From NCBI GenBank assembly GCA_002427745.1, contig DIYF01000084.1, positions 1-5,950 of the forward strand: a stretch of DNA of 5,950 bases, written 5' to 3'. The DNA is from Roseivirga sp. UBA6061 (GTDB lineage Bacteria > Bacteroidota > Bacteroidia > Cytophagales > Cyclobacteriaceae). The notes under the pieces were generated by a model. It ran no database searches. It was given only the letters and a program-made list of their open reading frames with translations, and had not been told where the DNA came from. A program made the position numbers and the translations under genes. Shown here piece by piece: positions 5,691-5,950 of the stretch (the stretch's first letter is position 1; each line of letters begins with the position of its first letter).

Positions 5691-5950
5691 TCAGTTTATG
5701 CCCAGTTCTCTTCTTATTTTCTCAGTATCAAGATCCATGATGAGATCTACAAGGTTAGGATACCATTTCTCATGATAGCCAAAATCAGGATACCTGAATT
5801 CTTTAACAGCCTTTTCCTTCGGCCAGCCTTCAAAGACTACGCGATAGGCAGCGGTCATTATCCCTGTCCGGTCAGAACCATGCCAGCAATGAATTAAAAC
5901 GGGTTTTGGGGATTTATGAATTAGCTGAAGTACCTCTATAATATGCGATT
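5691..5950 (-). CDS. Cysteine phosphatase of the tyrosine/dual-specificity type, N-terminus missing
   Basis: The last 85 residues of a gene that enters from beyond the right edge; the stop TGA is at 5691-5693. The fragment reads SHIIEVLQLIHKSPKPVLIH followed by CWHGSDRTGIMTAAYR. HCWHGSDRTG is the Cx5R phosphate-binding loop of cysteine-based phosphatases, with the nucleophilic Cys and the Arg of the signature both present, so the enzyme should be active. The preceding hydrophobic KPVLIH strand and the following helix fit the fold. The C-terminal part is rich in aromatic residues (YPDFGYHEKWYPNLVDLI). It resembles bacterial TpbA-like or dual-specificity phosphatases, which are often exported, but the N-terminus that would show a signal peptide is outside the window. 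The substrate is unknown. It converges with the response-regulator gene, so it is not part of that operon. Confidence 0.85.
   Translation of the reverse strand, partial: SHIIEVLQLIHKSPKPVLIHCWHGSDRTGIMTAAYRVVFEGWPKEKAVKEFRYPDFGYHEKWYPNLVDLIMDLDTEKIRRELGIN

Noticed and set aside
1..5950. A new multi-gene system such as defence, secretion or a mobile island
   Set aside because: Every gene fits a familiar housekeeping, transport or signalling family. There is no transposase, integrase, toxin-antitoxin pair, nuclease or CRISPR array in the window.

Overview
The window looks like the chromosome of a Bacteroidota bacterium, most likely of the order Cytophagales. The reasons are a LytS/LytTR-type histidine kinase and regulator pair of the kind common in that phylum, a short exported thioredoxin-fold protein with a CGDS active site, mostly weak Shine-Dalgarno sequences and moderate GC. 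The species cannot be named from the sequence alone.

Left part (2-2361, + strand): the C-terminal three quarters of a sodium:solute symporter (SSS family) is followed, with an ATGA overlap, by a complete ROK-family sugar kinase. Together they suggest PTS-independent import and phosphorylation of a sugar. The substrate cannot be read from the sequence.

Middle part (2465-3689, - strand): this holds a conserved 112-residue protein of unknown function, often mislabelled as an N-acetylglutamate synthase. Next comes a 367-base gap with two diverged copies of an ~80-base element with inverted ends (REP/REPIN-like). Then comes an exported thioredoxin-like protein whose active site has a single cysteine. 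The second repeat copy ends 11 bases beyond the stop codon of this gene.

Right part (3895-5630, + strand): a four-helix membrane histidine kinase overlaps a LytTR-domain response regulator by ATGA. Just upstream of the kinase's probable start are two 9-base direct repeats, 21 bases apart, that fit the published LytTR binding-site pattern. This suggests that the regulator controls its own operon and perhaps the divergent thioredoxin-like gene. The window ends in the C-terminal part of a cysteine phosphatase of the tyrosine/dual-specificity type on the - strand, convergent with the regulator.

All protein-coding genes belong to families I recognise. I see no tRNA, rRNA, CRISPR array, transposase or evident new multi-gene system. 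The non-coding signals, namely the LytTR-like repeat and the paired elements, are the parts most worth checking.
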